NCBI GenBank assembly: GCA_950097015.1
Contig: CATNEN010000003.1
Span: 4,697,501 to 4,761,500, forward strand
DNA length: 64,000 bases
From: Macrostomum hystrix
Lineage: Eukaryota; Platyhelminthes; Macrostomidae
Reading direction: 5' to 3'
Made by a program: the position numbers and the translations under genes. This document shows, piece by piece, positions 48,205 to 59,110 of the stretch; the stretch's first letter is position 1; the number at the start of each line of letters is the position of its first letter. The notes beneath the pieces are model-generated. The model saw only the letters and a list, made by a program, of their open reading frames with translations, was not told the origin of the DNA and made no database searches.

Positions 48205-48735
48205 TTAATCTTTTTCAGCATCCGTAGAAACTGCATTGACTCCAAGAGAAAGGAGATTTCTGCTTAGTCTGGCTCGCACCTTTTCCATATCTATGTCCAA
48301 TGACGACAAGTCAGAATCACCATTAAGGGCGCCGTTGTTAGCATCGGCATGATGATTATTGTTACTGTTGAGACAACAATGATCAGGAGCAGCATTGGAA
48401 GCTGCTATTGTCGCGAATGTAACTGCAGGCGTTGTGTTAGCAGTTCTAGATTCCGTCAGTTCAACATTAGACAATCCGGCATTGTCAATCATTGATGCCG
48501 ATGCTGAAGGCAGAGAAACCAGTTCAACCTGTCTGACGTGAAGCAATTGGACAAAGGTGACATCGTACAGTCCAGGCAGACCGCTTACAGCTGGATAGCG
48601 AACAATCACAACCTGATAGACTGGATCGTGACAGAGCACCTCAGCGCGAGGTATTCGCCTACCGCGACTAGTCACTAAATCTAGGATTGAGCCGGCGGGA
48701 TAGTACATAAAGTCTGAGTCGCCACCGGTGGACAA

Positions 48736-48774
<39 letters not shown>

Positions 48775-48798
48775 ATCGTGAACTAAATCGGCTGGCAT
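48205..48798 (-). CDS. LSM12-like protein with N-terminal Lsm fold and poly-Gln tract
   Basis: Single visible exon, 197 residues. The ATG follows a good acceptor (ACTACAG then CTATG), suggesting a 5' UTR exon or trans-splicing. After a run of 12 Gln (pure CAG), the segment GSILDLVTSRGRRIPRAEVL, VYQVVIVRYPAVSGLPG, YDVTFVQLLHVRQVEL matches the LSM12 pattern (GS...EV, P..SG.P, then D-x-x-x-I-N-L-x-x-V-x-x-V-E). Near the end, DLSSLDIDMEKVRARLS corresponds to the LSM12 linker helix. The anticodon-binding-like domain of LSM12 should follow but the frame stops (AEKD, TAA). LSM12 proteins bind RNA and the ataxin-2 complex, so a role in RNA handling is inference. It could also be another Lsm-like protein or an unfinished model. 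Confidence 0.5.
48739..48774 (-). repeat. (CAG)12 trinucleotide run in coding sequence
   Basis: Twelve uninterrupted CAG codons encode the poly-Gln tract of the LSM12-like protein. Uninterrupted runs of this kind are prone to length change. Confidence 0.97.
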
Positions 48799-48954
48799 AG
48801 CTGTAGTAATTTCAATTTCATCTAATTAATATTCATGAAACACAGGAATATAGTCCAGCGAAGTTAATACGATGCGATATACTGATGTAGGCTGAAATTG
48901 GTAGTTTAAAGAATATTATAAGCATTGTATTTCATTGGTTTAACAATTTATATT

Positions 48955-49062
48955 AGATTACACCGGTCATAATTGGGCGAGATGTGTACTGTAGCTCCCT
49001 TCAAAGCACAGCGCATCTGACAGCTACGTACGGCTATTCAGTCCATGGACTGGAGTCAGGAT
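48955..49062 (-). mobile_element. SINE-A 3' fragment
   Basis: Matches only the tail-proximal part of SINE-A (GGGCGAGATGTG, GCGCATCTGACAGCTACGTA, CAGTCCATGGACTGG). Head missing. Confidence 0.75.
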
Positions 49063-49251
49063 TCTAAGAAACTGGAAATGAAAGTATTCCAAGAAACGCT
49101 AACAAAATTCTATAAAACCTTGACGGATTCATAAAATATAGAAAGACCCGCTTCTGGAAATGACGTATGCCACAGCGATTGCTGGAATCAACTAGTCATA
49201 ACTAAAGCTATTCAAATAGCGATCAATAAACTGGGAAATTGGGCAATGGAG

Positions 49252-49582
49252 CATCATTAGGTGACACTAGACCCGCAGCCAGCGAGGAGGCAATTCTGCC
49301 CGTTTCGCTGACTCCTGAGCACACACGCACACAGATACTGTACGCAGGCACACACTCACACAGGTGTGTACATCTGCCCTGACTTTCTCATCGTCAGGCA
49401 GTGTACACTTTCACTGTGCCTTTAAGGTTGGCCCTCAAGGGCGTAAATTGTGCGACAAGCCTCCAGCCTTGTCTCCGCGACTGCGCCCCAGATGAATGTG
49501 GCCTCGCCGTCGAATCGATCTTAGGGACCTTGGTGCAAGAGACAAACTCGTTAACCGCTCTGCCACCGACCCCCTCGGATCG
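49252..49582 (-). mobile_element. SINE-B, full-length, minus orientation
   Basis: Minus-strand head GGTGGCAGAGCGGTTAACGA with B box GATCGATTCGACGGCGAGGC, body with GATGAGAAAGTCAGGGCAGA and GTGTGCTCAGGAGTCAGCGA, and the 3' end CTAGTGTCACC. Good match to the copies at 38672 and 47185. Confidence 0.9.
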
Positions 49583-50112
49583 AATCGGATACTTGAGTAA
49601 TAGAAGTTAGATATTTTTATACAGCCTGAAAAATTAAATTTTAGACCATAAAAATTTTATACCTAGGATGTTAAGAGTTGGAGAATATAAAATTCCAGAA
49701 ATCGAATGTTTAAAATTTTAACAATTGGAATATTTAAACTTCCTAGAAATTGAATATTTAGGATGTTAAGAAATGCGAAATTAGGATTCTAACAAATATC
49801 ATTATCAGTAGAATCTGGATATATCAAAGGCCTAGAACTCTGGGACTTATAAAAACGATTGTTAACAGTAGCAAAGTAGTTTTTTTATATAAGGGACTCT
49901 TACTGTACATAAATTTCTGTAATCTATTCCTAGGAGATAATAGCAAAATAAGCAGTCTTAACAAACGACTCTACTGAAAGAACTGCATTGAACACATTAT
50001 CGGCAGTATATTTAATTTTTCGAATAAATAAAACAAAATGCACGCAAAATTTGTCATTAACAATCTCGCGCCGTTTTTAAGAACTTAAAAGAAATCTGTG
50101 TAGTTAGGAATC
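49583..50112. other. AT-rich spacer between LSM12-like and NDUFAF1 genes
   Basis: Short degenerate repeats of GAATATTTAGGATGTTAA type at 49660-49790, otherwise nothing. Presumably the NDUFAF1 3' UTR and LSM12-like upstream DNA. Confidence 0.45.
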
Positions 50113-52185
50113 CTACCAGGTAAGATTTTTCTTCATCAAAGAGGACACTGGATAGATTTCGTAGGCAAAAGTTTCATTTAATTGAGCATCGTAGAATGCG
50201 GCAACATAGTCTAATTCCAGGTCAAACGGGCCCGGCATACCGTCAGCAATGGTGATGCTAAAGTGCTGATAGCTGCTCAAATCGTCCAGGATCGGCCGGT
50301 CCTGTACCCGGCCTTTGTAGACTCGCATTAGTTTAGACACAGGAATCTTGCAAACTGTCCAATATGGTCCGCCTCTGGTGTACAACGGAAATGAGTACAT
50401 ATCGAATAGGGCAATGTCTAGCTTTCCAAGTGGACTACGATGCAAATTCATCTTGTACCTGCGATAAATGACGAGCGACTTGAGTGTTTAAGTTTGTTTG
50501 TACAACTGTTAGACTGAAAATAGGTCTGTAAGCTGCAGAAATTTTCAATATTATAGTGCAGAATCAAACAGACGGATCGGTGTCAATATCAGAGGAAAAA
50601 AATTCCTAATGATATTCCTCCGTGTTAGTTGTAGTAGCTGTGCTTTACTTTAATTGAAATATAAAAGACCAAGACAAAAGTCCGTGGACAGGGGAGAACG
50701 CCAGTCCCAACCTAGCAATGTTAACCTTTTTATAGGGGTTATTTGCAGAGTGGTTAACGCGTTTGCCTCTCGCACCAGTGTCCTGAGCTCGATTCCGCGG
50801 CGAGGCCACATTTCAGGGCAGATGTACACACCTGTGAGAGCGTATGCCTGCGTACAGTATCTGTGTGCGTGTGTGCTCAGGAGTCAGCGAAATTTACAGA
50901 ATTGCCTCCTCGCTGGCTGCTGGTCTAGTGTCACCAAATGATGCGTCATTGCCCGCAGCCCTCCTGCAATTGACTATTTTCATCACCACAAGGGAGTCTG
51001 TTAGACTGACAGTAGGTCTGTAAGCTGCGTTATATTACTTGTCTTTAGACAAAGCAGATCAAACAGACGGATCGGTGACAGTCTATAAGGAAATAGTTCC
51101 TAATATGATATTCCTCTTTTTAGTAGGAGCAGCTGTGCTTACTATAAATTCATCAGAATTGTCAGGCAAATGTGCTGCTCTGTTGCAAAGAGGTTAAATG
51201 ACACGGAAAAATTAAGTCGGGTAGGAGAGGGGACCTAGACAGATAGCCTGAAAGCAGAATCGAACCTGGGACCTTTGATAGATTTTAAACTCATCAGATA
51301 TAAAAATAAGAAAGAAAATGGTTCTGTAAGACTGCCAGTAGGTCTGTAGGCTGCTTAAAATTTCTGTATAGAAAGCGATTCAAACAGACGGATCGGTGCC
51401 AGTCTTAAGTGACAAAAATGCCACATTTTTAATGTTTCTCTTTTTAGTAGGAGCAGCTGTGCTTACTATAAATACACAAGAATTGTGAAGCAAATGTGCT
51501 GCTCTGTTGCAAGGAGATATACTGTCATATCGATAATTAATATCTTTGAAACTTACGTTCTTCCGTCACCGCGATACCGGATAACAATGCAATTCAATGG
51601 CTTCAGATTAATACCACGAGCGCGACCCATGATTATCTGGGCGTAAGGAGACCGCAGATTAACATAGCCAGCCCTGGCTAATAGACCAATCTGAGGCACT
51701 CTAGTGTCCAATATGCCGCGAAATATACCGGTGCACCGATTCGGCTCATTGTCATTATCACTGGCGATACTACCGTTAGTAGGCAGAAATTCACCAGTAG
51801 AATAGCCTTCGCCATAATGCGAATCGCAAGTCACAATCCATTTGTTGTGACCGCCGTCTCTAGAAAAATTGCCGATATAAAAATAATCGCCGTGTTTCAC
51901 ATCCATAGATTTGAATGGCACCCGGTCGTACAAGAGGAAATCGGTCAATTGGGCGGCAGACTCAGGTAGGTTTAGCCAGGCCTGGCGGACTAAGCTGAGA
52001 CGATCCTTAATAGTTAGGCTGTCACGAAATGGCGCGCGAAACCCGCCTCGTTCGTCCACTTCGCCAAACATAATGGGCGTGTGCTGATCTAATTTAGGCC
52101 TGCGATTCCAAAACTGCCGCCGACAATTGACAGCTAGTAATGGTTTAGCCTGTTGCCATAGTAATCTGGGAAGCCAGGGTGACAT
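50113..52185 (-). CDS. NDUFAF1: NDUFAF1 (CIA30), complex I assembly factor
   Basis: Mitochondrial chaperone for assembly of respiratory complex I. Exons 52185-51557 and 50458-50113 flank a phase 2 GT-AG intron, giving 324 residues, close to the human 327. The N-terminus is basic and hydroxylated (MSPWLPRLLWQQAKPLL), consistent with a mitochondrial presequence. The CIA30 beta-sandwich is readable: GFRAPFRDSL, YFYIGNFSRDGGHNKWIV, CTGIFRGILDTRVP, GYVNLRSP, NCIVIRYRGDGRTYKMNL across the splice, DMYSFPLYTRGGPYWTVCKI, FSITIADGMPGPFDLELDYV and FAYEIYP. These fit the family closely. The ATG at 52185 is the first in frame. The intron contains a SINE-B and three hairpin-forming repeats. Confidence 0.93.
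50505..50665. repeat. NDUFAF1-intron structured repeat, copy 1
   Basis: Most diverged of three direct copies. Conserved words: AGGTCTGTAAGCTGCA, ATCAAACAGACGGATCGGTG, ATATTCCTCC, AGTAG..GTGCTTTACT. It can fold GTCTGT with ACAGAC and CTGCA with TGCAG. Confidence 0.75.
50735..50975 (+). mobile_element. SINE-B, internally deleted, in NDUFAF1 intron
   Basis: Head GCAGAGTGGTTAACGCG and B box GCTCGATTCCGCGGCGAGGC, then a jump to CAGGGCAGATGTACACACCT, missing about 120 bp found in full copies. 3' end CTAGTGTCACCAAATGATGC. Opposite to the host gene. Confidence 0.88.
50995..51200. repeat. NDUFAF1-intron structured repeat, copy 2
   Basis: Contains AGACTG...CAGTCT, GTCTGT...ACAGAC, CTGC...GCAG and an apical TTGTC-TTTA-GACAA hairpin in nested order, then GTAGGAGCAGCTGTGCTTAC (second hairpin) and GGCAAATGTGCTGCTCTGTT. 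Confidence 0.8.
51318..51520. repeat. NDUFAF1-intron structured repeat, copy 3
   Basis: Same order of elements: AAGACTG...CAGTCTT, GTCTGT...ACAGAC, GCTT...AAGC and an apical TTTCT-GTAT-AGAAA hairpin, then GTAGGAGCAGCTGTGCTTAC and GCAAATGTGCTGCTCTGTTG. The apical stem differs in sequence from copy 2 but keeps pairing. Confidence 0.8.
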
Positions 52186-55100
52186 TTCAATTTTGTGCTG
52201 CTGAAGAGATTTGAGATTTGATGGATTAGTTAAATAGTTTCCATCTGTATCTCATTATTCACTAGAAAACGAACAAAAACATTTCATTGCATGAAAAGAA
52301 ACTATTCATGACACATGCTGGCAACTATATGGAGGGCGATGAAGAGTGGGGTGTTTCTTAGAAAAAAATTTCATTTTTTAAGTCGTGCAAAATGTTAAAT
52401 ATTTGTTTATTTTAATTGATTTAATTGATAAATAATTTTTCACCAATATTAATATATAAGTTCTAAATAGAACTTTCTAACTGCTAAGGAAAATAACTTA
52501 CAGAGAAGTACATAGATTAAAAAATACTACTGTATATTTTCAAGTTATAAAATTTCATTAGGCCTACATAGACTGATAGCTTTAGGTAAACATACTCATA
52601 AAATAACAAAAGTTTTGCTCCTGTACCCTGCATTGTTTTGGTATAGGGGACACAATGGGAAAACATAGTAATGGTCCCCTAATCTGAAACTAGCATTGAA
52701 GCATATTGAAGTTTGCAGAACAACTGAATGAACCTAATTGCAATCTGCTAAAGTTTTTTTGACTGTTGCAAATTAGGGAAATACAAAATGGTCTTTACAT
52801 TTCAGTTTAGGGGACTAGCAATATATATATATTAAATTAATGGCCCCCTAAACCAAAACAATATAAGGGATGGAAGTTCTAGCTGAACTCGCCACTGAGG
52901 CTTTATGTTTTTGTGCTGTCATGGCTAGTTGAATTTTGCAATTATGACAAAACTCTGACAGATGGTTGGTCTCTAAAAAATAACTTGGAAAAATGGCTGT
53001 CCTTTAAACTGAAACTCAAGAAGTGGCCCCAAAATCCTAGAGAATGCCTATTGTTTCCCATAAGCCAATGATCAAAATTTACCATCACTAATAATAGTGG
53101 CAAAGGATGGGGCCTATAATGTTTATACCTTAGATGTTGCTTCCATTTGTCATCAGTGTGATGGTCTCTGATTCCTATATATATCAGCATCCAAAAAAGC
53201 CATTAGGTCAATCTTAAAATTAAAAAGAATAATATTCAATACATTATTTGAAAGTATTTACAATCCAAATGACTAGATATTGAAGTTTAATATTATTTAA
53301 ACTAGCTAGGCAGCCTAGGACTATTATTAGTATAATTCTCTCAATAGAATACCTCTCATACAGCCACTGATTCCCTGTGTTTCACTAGGCCTATATGTTC
53401 ATCCTGTGAAGGAAAGGTCATTCTATAGAAAGTAGGCCTAGTTTTACTTACACATGGAGCAAATAAGTGTTTACTTTTATAAATAAGTCAGCACCCCAAA
53501 AATCTTTATAGGCCTCAGTTAAAGATTTATGTGAATGGAATGTTGCAGTTCATTTGACATATTTTTACATTTTTACATATTTGAATTATTTAATTGGAGT
53601 TGTGTTACGCAGAGTTTGAATTTTAGCTAAATAGTCATGGCACATCATTTTGTATAGCTAAAACCAAGGAAAACTGTTAAAAGTATATACAAGCACTATT
53701 TAAAACATATTAGCCAATGTAAAGCAGCAAATCTTAAGCATGGCCAGAAAATTTGATACTCTGATAATTAGGAGTCATTTAAATTCATTCCTATGGTAGT
53801 GGCTCTACCCTAGCATTGTGTTAAGTGCAATTCGTTACAAAATTGCTGAATATCTAAACTGTAAACAATATTTATTGGTGTAACTGAGGTAATAATGCCC
53901 AGATGGCCTGCCATTATTGTTTTGTTTGTCCATGTTTGATGCTTTTTCATTTTTAATTAAAAATATATATTATGAGAAACAAACTGCAACATTGCCATAT
54001 GAACCTTAAACTTACTAAAAAGTCTAAAAGATGTTATACTGTTTATACTTCAGTTCATTTCATAAAGCCTTTGTTTAAACATTTTTATAATCTTTTATCA
54101 TTTTAAGTTTAAATGTCAAATAAGTGTACACTTAAATAGTCTCTAGTTTATTTCTTTACTGCTAAGTCATCTGCAGTTTCAGATAGCCATTTTATAATTG
54201 TTTAGGATTGTTTAAATCATTTTTGATTGCCCAAAACTATTAGTTTGAAAACATTGCTGAACCACAAATTCTTGTCTGGTTGTTCTTATTGCCTCATTTC
54301 TCTTGGATAGGCTAGCCTATCACAGGCCATTGCCAATTTATACTAATAAGTGATACTACCAATAGGCCCATGTAAGTTTTTATTAACAGGCAAACAAACC
54401 TATTTACCTTATTGTCTGCTCAGCAAGCAAACAGGTGGCAAACAAATGACGGGCACGCAAGTAAATTGTCATCAACAAGGGATTGGATGGTAGAATGTAG
54501 GAACAATAATGAACAATATAAATGAGCTAATTAATAAATCCATATATATGCCCAGTAGGCCCTAGACTTACTGTTGTAAGGGTTTCTCGACAGATAAATT
54601 TGTTGAAAATTTTGAACAATTTAAGTTTTAGGAAATTTAAGAGAGTAGGGCCTACAGATTTTATTAAATGGATGTGTAGTCCCTATAATCAAACACGAGT
54701 CACGAATAAGAATATGATCATTGTTCGGTCTAAATATTCCATGTTTTTATTGCTGTTAAAAAGCAGCACTAATAGCAATATTAGGCGCGGGATGGAGACT
54801 GTGCGACAATTTTTCTTTTTTTTTAGGTCAATTCGATTAGTATTTCGGTCTTAGAGCAGGTAAAATTTAAGTTAGCGTGAAGTTTCGACGAGAGTGACAA
54901 TTTTTTACATAGATTTTGGCAGATTGTGATATCAAATGATATAGAAATGACATTAGAATTAGCGTTAAGGCCAGAAAAAGTGAAGGTACACTATAAATAT
55001 GAATAATAAATTAAATTACGTGTTTGTTAATGAAAAAAGTTCATTATTGTTTGCCTTGCGACATAACAAAAGAGCAGCATTTTTATGCATGAAAGTATCG

Positions 55101-55897
55101 ATATTTACTTTAATAAGTAATTAAAAACATTAAAGTAATACTTCTCATTCTATTTTTGATGTTCGCTGTAATATAACGTATTTAAATTTTAATTTTCTGG
55201 AGTTTAAATTTAAACAAAATTTAAATCTTATGTTTTCTTAGACATCGTTTAAGAAAACGATGCCGGATACCGGACTTCTGAAATCTAATCCAAAAATACC
55301 TATTACAATATTTCAACTAACAAATGTCTACTTTATGGCTTGTACATACAAAATGTCTTTTTTTGCTTTGCATTACACATATTATGACTACTTGTGTGTA
55401 TAAAGATATAAGGAAAAACTTTAATTTTATTAATGAAAAATAAGCTATTTGTCTGACACTCAAAGTGTCAATATTTTTGGCCTAATGATTTTTAATAGTT
55501 AATTTTTATGTGTTAGTCGCTTTGTTTATTACTTTTCTAAACTGTAAGATAGTGATCACTAAATAAAGTTCATAGTAAGCATACAAGAGTATAAATTATC
55601 AAATTTAACTTTCCTTATTAAAAAGCTTTAACATGCGCAAAATTAACAATCAATGGGATGGGACGCTAAATGGGCCAAAACTTTATGTTTCCATAGCTAT
55701 CTTTTATAGCTGATTGACAGACAGGCTCCCAGTTTACTGCAATGCATGGTTTAAAGTTTTATTAGTGTCAATATTTTCTTGCACAGTACACATTCTATAC
55801 TCCCTAATCGGTTTAGGTCTAGGACAAAAAGAGTATATATAACTATATTAATTATCTATGTATTACTTTAATGCTTTTTATAAGTATAGAACATAAT
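52186..55897. other. Long AT-rich intergenic region between divergent NDUFAF1 and FAM162-like genes
   Basis: About 3.7 kb with no coding exon I can support. Small features: an inverted repeat GTCCCCTAATCTGAA / TTCAGTTTAGGGGAC at 52674-52688 and 52800-52814, and a perfect 8-bp hairpin CATCGTTT-AAGA-AAACGATG at 55247-55266 followed by CCGG-ATA-CCGG. Confidence 0.5.
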
Positions 55898-56212
55898 TTA
55901 TAATAATAATAATAATAATTGATTACACCTAGCCCAATAGGGTCAGATGTGCAGCCGACAGCACAGCCGCAGCTATTGCGCGGCGCATCTGAAGGCTGCG
56001 TACAGCTGTTCAGTCCATGGACTGGGGGGACGCCACACCCACCTTCAATTATCCCAGCTGATTCTGGTACCCATTTAACAGCTGAATGAACTGAAGCAAT
56101 GCAGAGTTAAGTGTCTTGCTAAAGGACACAAATTGTTCCAGTGGAGTCGGGAGTCGAACCCCCCGACCTTCAAGTCGTGAGTCGGACACTCTAACCACTA
56201 GGCTGCAACCTA
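55898..56212 (-). mobile_element. SINE-A, full-length with (TAA)n tail
   Basis: Minus-strand copy with head AGCCTAGTGGTTAGAGTGTC, B box GGTTCGACTCC, full body (CCAGAATCAGCTGGGATAAT, CAGTCCATGGACTGAACAGC, CTGACCCTATTGGGC) and a tail of ATT units at 55898-55920. Confidence 0.92.
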
Positions 56213-56565
56213 TTTATGAAAATTTATGAAATTGCATTCATGAAAATTTAGAGCATTAGCTAAAATTGGAACTTTCCTAGAACATTTTTAGAGTGAATCA
56301 TGGAATTTCAGTTCTAGAATGTCTCTAAAGCAGTTTAACTTTGTATTCTTGTTTTTAGCTATAACAGCTGTAACACATATTTTCACTGTCATCTTGTTTA
56401 TTAGTAAAGAACTTATTTAATAAACTGTTGCTGTACTAAGGTCTCTAGTTACCATTCACTATTTCTTCACTTTGTAGACCATAAAACATATAGTGAAATG
56501 TCTGAAATTTTCTCTATTTTTCGGTCTCTAGTTTCAGCTGATTTACTTCAAGCTCTCCAACAACC

Positions 56566-57752
56566 ATGTCAGCTAGTTTTAACCTACTTGCAAGATCTGC
56601 TTCTCTGTTTTGTAAAAGTCAATCTACTTTTACTTTTCTGAGGGGCACTTTTAGACTGCTCTGTAAAAATGCCTCTTGTTCAAAAGGTATGTTTTGATTT
56701 TAAATTGCTTTTAGTCAAAAGAAAAATATGTTGCATGGTTTGTAGCCCTTTTTCAATTTTAGTAGAGCAAAGCTTTGACAAAGTTGTTTACAATTTGCAC
56801 TAGTTATATATCCAATTCAGCTATAAGTTGTCTGTTTGTACCATAAATAAAGTTATCAACATATAGAATCATACATGCGCAACCTCCCAAATCTTAGCCG
56901 GCCGTGCGACTTAGTTTATTGCTCTCATTTGCAACTTAGTTCATTTCATTGCTCTATTTACGACTTAGTTTGCTCTCATTTGCTCTCTTTTTCTCTCCCC
57001 TTTTTCCTTTTCTTCAACCCTTCCTTTTTTGTCCCTTGGTCCGCCTTTTGATTTTTTTGTGCTTGGTCTATTGGTTTTTGCGACTTACCTTGCTTGGCCC
57101 TCAATTCACCCGGCCGGTTCGGCCAGGTTGGCCGGGTGTTGCGCATGTATGATAGAATTAAAAAAATAACTGATCCCTAGAATTTGTTATTTAAGACTTT
57201 ATTGTTTTCTTAGTTTTTGTATTTTATTGGTTGCTAGTCTTGAGAAAAATAGCAATTTGCACAAGTATCCACTCTAAAAAATCTTTATGTGCACAAAGAT
57301 CCATAACCATGTTAATTATGCCTAAATTTCTAGTGTGTAGATCATTGTATAATAACACAAAAATGCCTCTAAAAGCTAAGTTATTGGCCAAGCCAAGACA
57401 TTCAGTTACAATGTACTATTACTTTGAGAGCAAAACATTCTAATTCCATACTTTAAACAAAAACAATCTCCTTAATACAGATTTGAACAACTTTTCTGTT
57501 ACACCGACCCAGTGGCAAAAGCGAGTGCTAGTACTAGCCAAAGCCTATCCAAATGTTGATTCTGTACCAGCTGCTGTTGACTTTGAAACAGTTTACAAGC
57601 CTGCCTGGCTAAAGGCTAGACGACTATTCCGAATCTACCTGTTTGTCGGTGTAGTTGTAATCGGACACATCATCGTTATCCTGCAATTCCTCAGGCATCG
57701 CAGAAATTTTTGGCAAAGCCTTGAAGCGATACACGAAGATAAAGATGTGTAA
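56566..57752 (+). CDS. FAM162: FAM162-like small mitochondrial membrane protein
   Basis: Exons 56566-56686 and 57481-57752, phase 1 GT-AG intron, 130 residues. Exon 1 is a Ser/Arg/Leu/Phe-rich presequence (MSASFNLLARSASLFCKSQS). Exon 2 gives TPTQWQKRVLVLAKAYPNVD, SVPAAVDFETVYKPAWLKAR, a single membrane span (IYLFVGVVVIGHIIVILQFL) and a basic-to-acidic tail ending EDKDV. The pattern W-x-K-K-hydrophobic-x-x-x-x-x-Y/F-P/K...hydrophobic-P-x-x-V...A+.K.R+ before one TM helix is that of the FAM162 (HGTD-P/UPF0389) family, small proteins of the inner mitochondrial membrane linked to apoptosis in vertebrates. Molecular function is not settled. The intron contains a MITE. Confidence 0.78.
56869..57152. 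mobile_element. MITE-like element with 15-bp TIRs and 5-bp TSD
   Basis: 284 bp inside the FAM162-like intron. Left terminus TCATACATGCGCAAC (56869-56883) is the exact reverse complement of the right terminus (57138-57152). Both ends are flanked by TAGAA (56864-56868 and 57153-57157), an apparent target-site duplication. A second, imperfect inverted GCCGGCC/GGCCGG pair lies inside. The interior is pyrimidine-rich with GCGACTTAG repeats and has no transposase, so it is non-autonomous. Confidence 0.88.
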
Positions 57753-57904
57753 CTTCTGTTTGTATTTCTTTATTTAGTTTTGGACTTTCTACTCAAGTAG
57801 TGTAGGTAATAGAAAACTTTCCAATGGTCAAAAAAATGAAAATGACCATTGGAGGTTAATTGGTCATTCACTGTCGTTAAATCAGTTAATAGATTGGCAG
57901 TACC

Positions 57905-58375
57905 TTCCAATTCGTTCATTATACCCGGTCATTATCCTCCACTTCGTTCCTTCTACGTGGTCATTACCCTCCAATCCGTTCATACTACCTGGTCATTACC
58001 CTCCAATTCGTTCATACTACCTGGTCATTACCCTCCAATCCGTTCATACTACCTGGTCATTACCCTCCAATCCGTTCATACTACCTGGTCATTACCCTCC
58101 AATTCGTTCATACTACCTGGTCATTACCCTCCAATCCGTTCATACTACCTGGTCATTACCCTCCAATTCGTTCATACTACCTGGTCATTACCCTCCAATT
58201 CGTTCATACTACCTGGTCATTACCCTCCAATTCGTTCATTATACCCGGTCATTATCCTCCACTTCGTTCATTCTACCTGGTCATTACCCTCCAATCCGTT
58301 CATACTACCTGGTCATTACCCTCCAAATCGTTCATTTTACCTGGTCATTACCTTCAAATTGGCTTATTATACCTG
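57905..58375. repeat. 32-bp minisatellite downstream of the FAM162-like gene
   Basis: About 15 copies of CCAATTCGTTCATACTACCT plus GGTCATTACCCT with CCAATCCG variants. A composite of diverged units (TTATACCCGGTCATTATCCT) appears at both ends, near 57925 and 58240. Confidence 0.95.
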
Positions 58376-59110
58376 TTCGTTACCCTCCCTGCCTTTGCCT
58401 TGCATTGTTATTAAATTATCGAAAAACTTTTACCGTACTTTGCCTGTTGGTTTATTAAAAAAAATATATCTTTAAAACTCAACAATGATGCTTTGTTTGT
58501 TCCGTAAATATTTTTCTTGCAAACGAGTTGTTTGGCGTTTTTTGTTTCATTTTTTCCACAGTTAGTCTGAAAAGTTCAGTCAACCATTTTTGTTAGTTTG
58601 GCGTTTTAACTTTCAGATTTACTTTCTTATCTTTGTCTGTTAGGAATCGCAAAGCTCACTTTAAATTGTGGTTGGTAGGTTTTAACTTAACTATCTGGCA
58701 ACAAACACTTTACCAGACAAGCTATCTGCACTCTATATCTTTAAGCATTATCATTAGTTAGAAAAAAAAAGATTTTTTTACTTTGTAGCCTGCTTACAAC
58801 TTCGTCAGTAGAAAGCGGCGCATTTTTTATAAACAAAAAACGGAAAATAAGATAGCTGGTTATTGATCTTGGATTTACTGAGAGCGTGGCGTGTCGTGTT
58901 TAATTCAATTTTCTAACTAATTTTGTCTTTCAAATTAAATTAGTCAAGAAGGACTTCAAGATTTTCAAGTTACGGAACTAATTATACTAATTATACAAAC
59001 GAATTCTTTTACAGATCATATTTTGGTGGGTAGAAAACGATTTCAAAATTACTTTAAAAAACAAAAGAAATCAATAAAACAAGGAAAACAAAAGTAAAAG
59101 TAGACAAATA
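58376..59110. other. AT-rich spacer upstream of the HAD gene
   Basis: Probably the HAD gene promoter and 5' UTR. No exon, SINE or array recognised. Confidence 0.45.
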
